Of a stretch of 12,867 nt of DNA, positions 1 to 8,800 are shown piece by piece. Both the position numbers and the translations under genes were made by a program. Where the stretch lies: NCBI GenBank assembly GCA_934255105.1, contig CAKQNH010000053.1:1-12867 (forward strand). Direction: 5' to 3'. The notes under the pieces are model-generated. The model had not been told where the DNA came from and made no database searches. It saw nothing but the letters and a program-made list of their open reading frames with translations. Positions within the stretch are counted from its first letter, which is position 1; each line of letters begins with the position of its first letter. The DNA comes from an uncultured Pirellulaceae bacterium (GTDB lineage Bacteria; Planctomycetota; Planctomycetia; Pirellulales; Pirellulaceae).

Positions 1-194
1 AAGCCAACCGGCTGCTCGTCATATTCGGCTACCAGCAGATCTTCGGCCATGAAGTAGGGCTTGGCCAGCGTGGCCAATTCCAACTGCAGCGGCGTCATCC
101 GACATTCGGCCCCTAAATCACCGTAATGCGCGTTCCATACTTTGCAGAGCGCGGAAACATCCGTATTGCAGAAGGTTCGAATGGTAGGCAGCAC
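1..194 (-). CDS. GNAT-family N-acetyltransferase, N-terminal part (runs off left edge)
   Basis: Minus-strand frame of 64 complete codons, open at the window edge. It reads as the start of a GNAT fold: a first strand (LPTIRTF), a first helix with the pattern NTDVSALCKVWNAHYGD, then LLVAEYDEQPVG, which resembles the second and third strands where these enzymes carry 'vaE.dg.pVGf'. GNAT enzymes transfer an acyl group from acyl-CoA to an amine; the acyl-CoA-binding part lies outside the window, so the substrate cannot be guessed. Start choice: the frame is closed by an in-frame TAA at 249-251 and has no ATG before 98, which would delete the first strand and helix, so GTG at 194 is the best start. 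No clear Shine-Dalgarno precedes it. The gene follows the kinase in the same direction after a 116-bp gap, so it may be the operon's last gene or separately transcribed. Other acyltransferases remain possible. Confidence 0.6.
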   Translation of the reverse strand, partial: MLPTIRTFCNTDVSALCKVWNAHYGDLGAECRMTPLQLELATLAKPYFMAEDLLVAEYDEQPVG

Positions 195-292
195 GACAGG
201 GCAGGTTTTCGCTAGGGTCGGAATTTCGAGTTCAGGTCCATTTCCAATTTAGCTTGTGTGACGCAAAAGACCATACCACATCGTGAGACAGT

Positions 293-325
293 CGGACGGT
301 GCTTAGCGGGCTAATTCTCCGTCCG
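293..325 (-). terminator. Hairpin overlapping the kinase stop codon, possible terminator
   Basis: A 7-bp perfect inverted repeat (CGGACGG at 293-299, CCGTCCG at 319-325) encloses a second 4-bp inverted repeat (TTAG at 303-306, CTAA at 311-314) with a four-base loop. Together they make a stem with a small internal loop. The kinase TAG stop (311-313) lies inside the structure. No T-run follows on the minus strand, so this is not a classical intrinsic terminator. It could be a weak terminator, an mRNA-stabilising 3' structure, or chance. The rest of the 195-310 gap shows no convincing promoter. Confidence 0.35.
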
Positions 326-3300
326 CTGCTTCACCAGCGGGTCGCGCGATAGCCAGGCGTACAATCGATTCTTGGTATCAGCCGTGATGATGGTCCGCCC
401 ATCGCTGGAAAAAGTTACACATGTGAGTTGCTCTCCGCGATGCCCTTCCAAATCGAACAATTGCCTGGGTTTTAGATCATGCGACGGGGCTGCAAACCAA
501 ACTGTCACCGTCCCGCCCGGTGAGCCGGTAACTAGAATATTCTCTGTAGGAGATGCTACCACCCGTGAATGCAACGGAAGATCGACGCTGACGGCCGCAT
601 TGTCCGGTGCGCCTGCCGGGGCCGGGTCGATCGGCACAAGCTCCATCTCACCCTTATCAGCCGTTTCGCTGTGAATCAGCAGGAATTGCCGGGCGGGTCG
701 AATTGGATCGGCCCAGGTCTCATTGAAAAAACTCAGTTGTATGAGCTTAGCGTCGGCGCTCATCAGCGGTCGCGCGGGCAGCTTTAGCGTCTGCTCTGGC
801 GAGATGACCTCCAGATCGCCGTCGCCGCGGCAAACTGCCAGTCGCGCAGGGGCAGCAGGATCCCAAGCGGCTCCACGAACCTGGCCAAGCTCTCGTATCA
901 GCTTGCCCGATGCGGCGTCCAGCAGCCTCCCTTGCCCCTGCTCCAAAATCAGCATTTGCTGCTCATCGGGTGATAACGTGATGCTGCTGACCCCCAACGC
1001 CGAGTAGCTCATCCGCGTCCAACTCCCGCCATCCGCCACGGATGTGAACTTCCAAATCGCGCCATCTTCCAGCAGCGTCCATAGTGCAGTCCCTTGCGGA
1101 TTGCCGGTTGCCGAGATAAATCGTGTGCGACCAAAGCTAGTTACGTCGGTCGATCCGTCGGTCAAGGCTAACACGTTGCCCGCTGTGGTGGAGACATAAG
1201 TCTGATGGTCGAACTGCATGCGCGAACGTATGCGACTCGCGTCGATGATTAAACTGCCATGGATGCGTTCGACCAGCCGAGCGGGTTGGTTGTCTGCAAC
1301 TTGCAGCCAGCGGACCCCTGTTTCCTCAATCGCTCGGATCAGTTTGGGATGCGATTGCGCGGCAGTAAAACTCAGCGAAACCAATTTGGTAGCCGGTCTA
1401 ACACCGCGTTTGCGAGTAACTATATGCAACGTCTCGTCCCCCCGTGCTCCGCTGACTGCTAGGTCAATATCCAATGGGGACTGAATGCGCCCGCGATCGA
1501 CCGACAGGGCATCATGGATCGCTTCGGTATCGACATCGACATTGACATCGGCGGTGACTCGACCGCTGAACGACCGCGTCGACCAGTCTAGCTTGAGATC
1601 CGTTCCGTCCCACACAAAGACCGCCAGCGCTCCGGTCGCAAACGATAGATAAAATCGCTGGCCATCGTCGGACCACACACCTAGCAATGGCGTATCGCTG
1701 GGATCAGCCAAGCTGAAATTGCGCATGCCGGAGAGATCCCACGTCGTCGGTTCGTGTACGTTGAACAGTCGCACGGCCCCCGAGCGTTTGACCAACATCG
1801 TCAGCCCTGCTGTGGCTGGATTGGAAACCGCGAAGTAGCTGCCGAAGTCGCTGCGGCTGAACGTTTGCTCACCGCTGGCCAGATCGATTAGACGGGTTTC
1901 ACTATCGCTAGCAAACAGCAACTGACGTCCACCATCCACTAACGAAATGCGTTGCTCGATCGATTCGCGCCGCGTCTCGAGTGCATCAGCATTGCGGAGC
2001 TCACGATTGGGTGCAGTCCAGCGTCGCAGCATGGTGCCGGTCTGAGCGTCCCAACTGCAGAACTCCCAAACTTGCGTCGGGTCCAAGCTATATTTTCTGT
2101 CCGCATTCTTTAGCGAAGCCGCAGTCACCACCACAGACCGTTCATAATCGATGGCCGAATTGACCAGCACCGCCCCCGGCGTGTGTCCGATGTAGCTCCA
2201 GCGCTTGCCGTCGATCGGTATGGTGCGCCCGTTCGCCAGACTCCACAGGTCTACTACGCCGTTGCTATCGATGGCCAGTGCCTGTCCGTTGCTGGGGCCA
2301 GCAATAACCGCCTGCACCGGGGCGAGATATTCGACCACTTGCCCAGCGGTGGTGCGCTCCATGCGTCGCCGCTGTTCTTGGCGATCGACATTCCATACGA
2401 TCGATGTCCCCTGAGTATCGACGGCCATGATTCGGTCAGCCCCGAACAGCCCCACCCCCGCGATGTTATTCGGAGTTCCAGTGAGGTAGGTTTCGTATTC
2501 CCAAACCTGCACTTCCGGCACGTAGTGCCACACATGCGCTACCGGCTCACTTTGGCTAGTTGTAATGAGTCGATCGACACCGTTGCTGACCATGTGGGTG
2601 ACCGGTGCGCGATGTATCTCAGCCAGCTCAACTAGCCCGGTAATTGTCGACGATTTGGGCGCGAGCCTGCCGACCATCACGCGATTGTCGGCCAGCCCCA
2701 ATACAACCTGATCATCGACTCGTGTGTGAAGCACGCTACGGATCTCAGCAGGCAACGTTTCGCGAGTTTCGAGCAATTGAATAGCCTGCGCTGCGTGGTC
2801 GAGTATTCCCACCAGAGTTGGCTGGTCTTGAAAGCGAGCGGTCAATAAAGTGTGCTGTGAATCGATCGATTGCAGATTGGTCAACCGACCGCGGATGTTG
2901 ACGCGAAATTTGGGTTCTGAACGCGTATACCATTCGTCACCGCAATCCCACAGCCAGAGTCCTCCGTTGATTCCACCGACCAATTGTTGTCCGTCCAGCG
3001 AGTAGCAAAAGGCTTGAAAGGATCGCTTTTGAGTGGCAGCCACGGGTTGAGAAGAGCCTTGTGAGACATCCCATCGATTGACTCCACTCTGTCCGTCGCG
3101 GAGGTAGCTGTAGACAACTTCTTGGCCATTGGGAGAGATCGCCACAGCCAAGATAGCGGCGTCGGTTTCGACAACTTGACGCAACGCTTGAAGTTCTCCC
3201 GCATCGTATTTCAGGAGCTGCACCAGTCCATCTTTGGTTCCCACCACGGCATGATTTGTTTGAGGTGAGTAGGCCGACGCGCTAATTTGGGTGCTGACTT

Positions 3301-5893
3301 GGTTGGCACCGATGTGTGTTTTGGGCAAGTCGAAATTTCCTAGCAGCTCGATCCGCTGCCAGCCCCACGAGTCGATTTGCGGAGTGTTGCCGAGGAAAAC
3401 GCTGCTCTGTTTTTCGTCTGGCGTAGCTGATCCCAGCCCAAACATTTGGCTCAGGCGGTTCAGGTTTCTAGCGCCCGCCGCTAGATCAAACGCTTCGATT
3501 TGCGACTTGGCGAGAGCCAGCGACGAATTGTATTCACCGAGTTGGATCTGGGCGGAGCGGCGGTGAGCCAATACGGCGGAAGCCTCCGCTCGGCGTTCTT
3601 CCTCTTCGGCTCGCTCCTGTTCCTGCTTGGCCAGCATTGCGCTCATCTTAGCCAGTCCTTCTTGGCGTTCCGCTTCTTGGGCCGAAGCGATGGCTTTCAG
3701 CCGCTGGTCGTCCGCTTCTTGCAACGCATCGGTGGCCTTCTGTTCTGACTCCTGCGCGGCCAACTTGGCTTGTGTCTCCTGCTCCCTAGCTTGCTTTTCC
3801 TGCTCGACAGCTTGGACGGCAATTTTTCGCGCATCCTCTGTACGTTCCTGAGCAGCGATGGCCAAGTTCTTTTGATGGTTGGCCAGCCAAGCCAAGCTGG
3901 AGAGGCCGATAATTGCCAACAGAACGACGACCGCTACCACTCTCTGCAAGAGCCTGAGACTGGCTTCCCGTCCTTCGGCTTTCTTCTTGGCTGCAGTCGA
4001 GCGCTCGATCAACGCCAGCTCCTCGGGCTCGCTACGCTCGAGCGTCTGCAACACGAGGTCATAGTCACCTTGAGAGAAGGCCGCTTGTCCAAGGGCGAGC
4101 CGGGCCTTCTTCAGCCCACTGGCGGCTCGAGCATTGTCCGGCCACAAATCGATAGCGTCGCGATAGCCAAATAGAGTCCGCGAAAACGCTGCGTAGTCCC
4201 TCTTCTCAGTCGCTTGCTCTAACAGTTCGTCCGATCTCTCTGTGAGCGCGATGCTCTCGGCGTGGCGGCGATACTCGCGCACCGCATCTTGCAGCTCCTC
4301 AACCGATTGATACCGCTCCGCTGGCTCTGTCGCCATGGCCCGCAATGCAATCTTCATCAGCGGATCATCGCTGACGACGATGGCTGGTCTGTTTTCTAAG
4401 GCGGCGCGTAGGCAGTGCGTTACAGAGGTGCCGGTGTGCGGTGGTTTGCCTGTTATTAGGTCGTAAAGAATTGCACCAAGGATGTAAATGTCACTGGTCT
4501 TGCCAATCTTAGGAAGCTGGTGCCCCGCCATTTCCGGAGCCATATAACATGGCGTACCCGCTAGGTTCATCGCCTTGACGACTCGCAGTTGTTCTGACGG
4601 CTGGTAGTCTCGCGTCAGTTTCTTGCGCAGATAGAGTCGATTGGGATCGACTTCATCTATGCTTATGATTTGTGCGCGGTCGTAGGCTTCGACATCGTCT
4701 TGCAACACGATGGAATCACCGCGGACGAAATGACTGCTATCTTTGACAAATAGAAACCTGTCCCCCTGAGCAGCCGGTTGGGCTAAGTAGGTTGTATCTT
4801 TGTCCAGGTTGATGGCTGTTCCCCAGTCGGTAACAAACACTTCACCGAAGCGACCGAGCATGGTGTTTTCTGGTTTGAGGTCGCGGTGAATAACTCCCTT
4901 CGAGTGAGCGAAGGCCATCGCGTCAGTAACCTTCATGAAGATCTCAAGGTTTTTTTCACGCGTCTGCTTGTGCATCACGCGACTCCACTCGGTCCCCTGC
5001 ACGAGCTTCATCGAATAGAACAGCATGCCCTCTTCGCTGGCCCCCAGTTCGTGGATGGGGACGATGTTGGAGTGATCCAGGTCAGCGGTAATGTGCGCTT
5101 CGTACAAGAACCTGCGGCGACTCTCTTCATTGGACTGAAAATTCGGCTTGGCCGTCTTGATGGCTACGATGCGATCGACGGCAGTTTGGCGAGCGGAGAA
5201 GACGATCCCCATCGCCCCTTCGCCGAGTTTGTCGATGATCTGATAGTCGGCGGCCACCTCATCCGACACGCTGGCATCGGCCACGCGACGCGTCGCCACG
5301 CGCTGGAAGATCGACTCAGAAGCTTGCAATCCGACTGCGTGCAGTGAGTGCATCGGATTCAGGCTCGAACCGGCCACGCCTTCCCATAACCGCTTCAGAC
5401 GTCCCTCAGTACCCGAGGCGGAACTGGCACGCAATGTCGAACTACCACTGGCGGTCGACTCATAGATAACGGTCTTGCCGCCAGCCTCATCGGTTACGTC
5501 TGTGGGGCCGAGCGCGACCGTACCCTCCGGATCGTCGTCGTCGGCTGCCTCTTTCGGCGGATCGTCGGGCATTCCAAAAGCGTTGACTGTGACGCGCTTG
5601 CCATCGCGAAGAGCATGGAAGTCATGCGGTAGCGTGGCCCGAGTGGCATCCCCCGCATCCAAGGTCTTTGAAATATCATCGTCCACGGTGGGATAGGCCG
5701 TGCCAAAATCAAAGTCGTCTGCCTCATCGAGTTCTGTTAGCCCTGCGTCGACGGTCTGCTTGTCGCCCGTCATGTCACCCGTCATGTCGACAGTCCCCTG
5801 CGATTCGTCGACAGGCGGATTTTCAACACCACACTGCGGACAGACCAACAGTCCGTCGTCGAGTGGGAAATTGCATTCAATGCAATGGTTCAT
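311..5893 (-). CDS. Transmembrane Ser/Thr protein kinase with zinc ribbon and WD40 propellers
   Basis: Hanks-type kinase of 1,860 residues. An N-terminal zinc ribbon (C4, C7, C18, C21) and an acidic Thr-rich linker (about 30-165) precede the kinase domain (about 217-545). The catalytic set is complete: glycine loop GEGAMG 224-229, VAIK Lys246, helix-C Glu265, HRDLKPEN with Asp338 and Asn343, DWG Asp356 replacing DFG, APE 452-454, and helix-F Asp468. It should therefore be an active RD kinase. About 75 extra residues sit between DWG and APE. A TPR-like helical stretch (about 551-635), one membrane helix (about 652-671, preceded by Lys/Arg), an Ala/Glu/Gln-rich coiled coil (about 672-800) and WD40-type repeats (about 850-1860) follow. 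The predicted topology is kinase inside and propellers outside. The start is fixed by the ATGA overlap with the adhesin gene and a GGAG site 7 bases upstream. This architecture is characteristic of planctomycetes. Ligand and substrates are unknown. Confidence 0.93.
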   Translation of the reverse strand: MNHCIECNFPLDDGLLVCPQCGVENPPVDESQGTVDMTGDMTGDKQTVDAGLTELDEADDFDFGTAYPTVDDDISKTLDAGDATRATLPHDFHALRDGKRVTVNAFGMPDDPPKEAADDDDPEGTVALGPTDVTDEAGGKTVIYESTASGSSTLRASSASGTEGRLKRLWEGVAGSSLNPMHSLHAVGLQASESIFQRVATRRVADASVSDEVAADYQIIDKLGEGAMGIVFSARQTAVDRIVAIKTAKPNFQSNEESRRRFLYEAHITADLDHSNIVPIHELGASEEGMLFYSMKLVQGTEWSRVMHKQTREKNLEIFMKVTDAMAFAHSKGVIHRDLKPENTMLGRFGEVFVTDWGTAINLDKDTTYLAQPAAQGDRFLFVKDSSHFVRGDSIVLQDDVEAYDRAQIISIDEVDPNRLYLRKKLTRDYQPSEQLRVVKAMNLAGTPCYMAPEMAGHQLPKIGKTSDIYILGAILYDLITGKPPHTGTSVTHCLRAALENRPAIVVSDDPLMKIALRAMATEPAERYQSVEELQDAVREYRRHAESIALTERSDELLEQATEKRDYAAFSRTLFGYRDAIDLWPDNARAASGLKKARLALGQAAFSQGDYDLVLQTLERSEPEELALIERSTAAKKKAEGREASLRLLQRVVAVVVLLAIIGLSSLAWLANHQKNLAIAAQERTEDARKIAVQAVEQEKQAREQETQAKLAAQESEQKATDALQEADDQRLKAIASAQEAERQEGLAKMSAMLAKQEQERAEEEERRAEASAVLAHRRSAQIQLGEYNSSLALAKSQIEAFDLAAGARNLNRLSQMFGLGSATPDEKQSSVFLGNTPQIDSWGWQRIELLGNFDLPKTHIGANQVSTQISASAYSPQTNHAVVGTKDGLVQLLKYDAGELQALRQVVETDAAILAVAISPNGQEVVYSYLRDGQSGVNRWDVSQGSSQPVAATQKRSFQAFCYSLDGQQLVGGINGGLWLWDCGDEWYTRSEPKFRVNIRGRLTNLQSIDSQHTLLTARFQDQPTLVGILDHAAQAIQLLETRETLPAEIRSVLHTRVDDQVVLGLADNRVMVGRLAPKSSTITGLVELAEIHRAPVTHMVSNGVDRLITTSQSEPVAHVWHYVPEVQVWEYETYLTGTPNNIAGVGLFGADRIMAVDTQGTSIVWNVDRQEQRRRMERTTAGQVVEYLAPVQAVIAGPSNGQALAIDSNGVVDLWSLANGRTIPIDGKRWSYIGHTPGAVLVNSAIDYERSVVVTAASLKNADRKYSLDPTQVWEFCSWDAQTGTMLRRWTAPNRELRNADALETRRESIEQRISLVDGGRQLLFASDSETRLIDLASGEQTFSRSDFGSYFAVSNPATAGLTMLVKRSGAVRLFNVHEPTTWDLSGMRNFSLADPSDTPLLGVWSDDGQRFYLSFATGALAVFVWDGTDLKLDWSTRSFSGRVTADVNVDVDTEAIHDALSVDRGRIQSPLDIDLAVSGARGDETLHIVTRKRGVRPATKLVSLSFTAAQSHPKLIRAIEETGVRWLQVADNQPARLVERIHGSLIIDASRIRSRMQFDHQTYVSTTAGNVLALTDGSTDVTSFGRTRFISATGNPQGTALWTLLEDGAIWKFTSVADGGSWTRMSYSALGVSSITLSPDEQQMLILEQGQGRLLDAASGKLIRELGQVRGAAWDPAAPARLAVCRGDGDLEVISPEQTLKLPARPLMSADAKLIQLSFFNETWADPIRPARQFLLIHSETADKGEMELVPIDPAPAGAPDNAAVSVDLPLHSRVVASPTENILVTGSPGGTVTVWFAAPSHDLKPRQLFDLEGHRGEQLTCVTFSSDGRTIITADTKNRLYAWLSRDPLVKQRTEN
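314..3355 (-). other. WD40-type beta-propeller region of the kinase
   Basis: Residues about 847-1860 form a run of divergent WD40-like blades. Clear examples are AISPNGQEVVYSY..GVNRWDV (about 918-943), CYSLDGQQLVGG..GLWLWDC (about 963-983), and the final blade near the C-terminus with GHRGEQLTCVTFSSDGR followed by LYAWLS. About 1,000 residues would make two or more propellers, and many blades are too diverged to count by eye. WD40 propellers bind proteins or peptides. As this region lies beyond the membrane span, it is the probable sensor or partner-binding part. Confidence 0.75.
3494..3940 (-). other. Kinase membrane span and coiled-coil stalk
   Basis: Residues about 652-671 (nt 3881-3940) are an uninterrupted hydrophobic run (VVAVVVLLAIIGLSSLAWLA) flanked on the kinase side by KKK and R residues, which fits the positive-inside rule. 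Residues about 672-800 are low-complexity Ala/Glu/Gln/Lys/Arg sequence with repeated QE, AEE and EQ-A patterns and almost no Pro or Gly, typical of a long coiled coil. It would act as a stalk and probably a dimerisation segment between membrane and propellers. Confidence 0.8.
4571..4810 (-). other. Insertion in the kinase activation segment
   Basis: The distance from DWG (356-358) to APE (452-454) is about 95 residues, against roughly 20-35 in ordinary Hanks kinases. The extra stretch (about 362-441) alternates hydrophobic and polar residues (FLFVKDSSHFVRGDSIVL, then AQIISIDE and RLYLRKKLTRDY), suggesting a small beta-barrel-like module. The flanking kinase motifs are intact, so this looks like a folded insertion and not decay. 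The usual P+1 region (AGTPCYMAPE) resumes directly afterwards. Confidence 0.7.
5766..5789 (-). repeat. Two tandem copies of a 12-bp repeat in the kinase linker
   Basis: Two head-to-tail 12-bp copies (5766-5777 and 5778-5789) differ only at the last base and encode MTGD twice (residues 37-44) in the acidic linker. A local in-frame slippage duplication explains it. Confidence 0.75.
5831..5884 (-). other. N-terminal zinc-ribbon motif of the kinase
   Basis: Residues 4-21 carry two CxxC knuckles (C4-I-E-C7 and C18-P-Q-C21) separated by ten residues, followed by Gly. This is the short zinc-ribbon pattern found at the N-termini of many bacterial regulatory and membrane proteins. It probably binds one zinc ion in the cytosol; its partner is unknown. 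Confidence 0.75.
5890..5893 (-). other. ATGA overlap joining the adhesin stop and kinase start
   Basis: Read on the minus strand, the four bases are ATGA: ATG (5893-5891) starts the kinase and TGA (5892-5890) ends the adhesin. This arrangement usually reflects translational coupling, with the ribosome that ends one gene re-initiating on the next. It makes co-transcription of the two genes very likely. Confidence 0.9.
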
Positions 5894-8800
5894 TGCGAAT
5901 CTCCGGTGCTCAATGGTGCGTGGTAGCGTTGAAACCGCCGCCGTCGCCGCGCCCTGCGATCAAAGGCGATGGGCGCGTCCGCAGTTGGAGTAGTGATCGA
6001 CGCTGGAGATATAATCTCGGTTTGCTTGCTCACCCGCAGGAACCACAGCGAACTGGCAATCAACGCGGCATGTGTAAAGCGCGATTCGCTAGGCACACTT
6101 GACTGATCGCTGGGTTGTGGCTGACTCTGCGGCCGACCTTGCTCGGCCTCCGAGCCTGGAAGCTGAATCAACGGCCGTTCGACATCTACGCCAGTCGAAT
6201 TGTCGGCGTCTTCGATATCGCGTACGGAAAATATATCTAGCACGACCTCTTTGTCATCCAGCCCTTTTTCAATGATCGCATACGCACCGCTAGGGCGCTG
6301 CGGATCATTCAGCAATTCGTTCTTCAGCTCCTCGATATCCTCCGCAGTTGGAGACCCTCCCGATTCGGTTCTAACTAGGCCAACCTTGATGCGCTGGTGC
6401 GGCGCTACGCGCTCTGCTTCGATATGCTCGGACTCCGGCTCGACCACCTCCGCTGCCAGAACCTCCTGCTCGCTTGGCAATTCGTCCAGGTCGGCTTGGC
6501 CATTCTGATTCTCATCATCGAAATAGACTCGATAGATGGCAATCTCGATGTTGCGTTCTGGGATGCTCAGCAATTCAACATCATTGCGGACCAATTGCAC
6601 CGGATTACTCAATAATGGCATGGCCACCACGTTACTAATATCAGGCGGCTGAACTGGCGCGGGATCATGTGGCATCTCGGTTGCGCCTTGAGCTCCTAAG
6701 GCGAAGACGTTGCCGATTTGAAACGACTGGACCGTCAGATCGCTGATGTCACTGGCTTGATCGGCGGCCGCATTCTCAAACAGAAAGAAATCTGCTGCAC
6801 GACGAGCGACGGCGACAGTCGCGAGCTCCTGATTCGCATCCAAGAACCGCGGGTCAAAAGCCGTCGCTCGGCTAAACGCCGTGGCTTGCCCCAATGACTG
6901 AGAAGCCGCTGAGAGCGACGATTGATCGAGACTATTGGTTTGGTCAAGCCTCTTTGTCCGTGCGCCCGATTCTCCCAGTACATCAAATTGCTGAATCTCA
7001 CCATCAGCGTAACCCACAAAGGTCACAAAGCCCGCTTCTCCCGCGAAGCCATACTGCGCCACCACTCGCTGAAAGACATGCGTCCGGTAATCCTCAGCCA
7101 AAGCGGACAGCCCCGCCGATTGGTCGCGAATGACAAACTGCGTCGAAGTTAGCCAAGGATCCTGAGGAGTTAGACCATCACCGCCATCGAAAGCCTGGCC
7201 GCTAAGATATGCCACAGCAGCTTGCCCCATGGCATTCTGAGTTTGCCCGTCGCCGATGCGTTCGATGCGTTGCGTGCGGAATACATCGCTGGCCAGTCGC
7301 GACTCGGTCTCCAATGCACCGTTCATATTCAGCTTGCGCCCGGCCACCAATACAATGCCTCCCTCGGTGGCGGTCGCACTATGGGTGCCGATCGTGCCGA
7401 GGACGTTTAGATCCGCCTCCGCCCCAAGCGTCTCAATGTAGATCGTCGGTGCCGCTGTCGCCAGCGGGCTGCCGCTAGCCGCTCCTGCTATTGCCTCCAG
7501 CACATCCAGCGTCTTCGTGTTGCGCAGAAACAACGCATACTGCCCCTGATAAGTGTCTTCAAAGCGGAATTGCCTAGCTATCTCAGCGTAGCTCTCGCGA
7601 ATGGCCGATAGCCGAGTATCGCTAACGCTGCGATTCACCTCCGTCATCACTCCGGACGACTCCGCGTAGCTTTGTCGACTGGCTCCCAACTGATCTAAAA
7701 AATCATCCCCTCTGTCATTAGCCAGCGCATTGGTCTGTTGCCAACGGTCCTGCAAGCTTCCGTTGGCACCAACCTGAGCAGAGAGCGTATCGACAACCAC
7801 ATTATGCAGATGGACATGTTGCCCCGCGTGCAAATTGAGGCTCTGAGCAATGACCGTCGCATCGGAAACGTTCCCTCCCGTCACGCGCGCCAATTCGTCA
7901 ATCGCCCCGGCCGCGCTGAGTTCGATGCTCCCAGATGTGCCGACTCCGCGCGTTTCTATTCCCGTCTGCAGGGCGATGCTCCCCGCTTGACCGGTCTGTA
8001 ACACGATCGCACCATCTTGCCGAACCAGCACTCCGCGACCATCGGTGTCCAGACCATCAGTGACAGTCAGATTACCCGCGACAACGATCACTTCGATTGC
8101 CGGAGCATCGAGTCCTCGCCCTATCTGTGTTTCTAGATCATCCAGACCTGCTGCTCCCAACTCGCGGGCAACACCCGACAGGCTGCTATTGAAATGGACC
8201 TGTTGCACGGCAATCCTTACCGTCCCTGCGTCAACGTGACCGATCTTCAAGTCCCTGGACAACTGACGCACATAGATGCCAGTGTCGGATTCGGCGGCGA
8301 TTGTTGAAACGGCCATGTCGAGCGGATCGGCATGCGTGCCAATTCCCTCTGCGCGCATGCTTAGCGCAGTGGCTTGCACGTTCAGACCAGCCGCATTGCC
8401 ATCGAGAATATCTCCGCTGGCGGTGAGCAATGCCTGTTTTGCCGCAATCGTCCCCAGACTCATCGTGCCGCGGATGCTGTTGCTGCCCGTCTGGAATATC
8501 AGATTCTGGTCGGCCGTAAAGCCGCCGCTGCCGGCAGTCAGGTTGCGACCGACGAGTGCAAGCATGTCGCTGCCAGCGGTGGCATTCGCAGTTTGCCCAA
8601 GATCGCGACCGGCTAACAGTCCAATGCTGCCAGTGGTGCTGGTCAGCGCCGCATTGATTTGTAGATCGCGAGTGGCAGATAGCAATTGGTCGCCGCTGGC
8701 TGTATCGATGGCTGCGTCAACGATCACGTCACGACCGGCAACATACACGCTGCCGCTGGACGCCGTGCTGACCCCAGCAGCCAAGCTCACATCCACGCCC

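Noticed and set aside
212..241. Nine-codon minus-strand frame (ATG at 241, TAG at 212-214) just before the acetyltransferase, as a leader peptide or as a frameshifted true start
   Set aside because: No ribosome binding site and no attenuator-like structure. It is out of frame with the acetyltransferase, and a single indel cannot be shown without homologues.
2183..2635. Plus-strand open frame of 150 codons within the kinase gene
   Set aside because: Lies entirely inside the WD40 coding region on the other strand, with no domain and no start signal.
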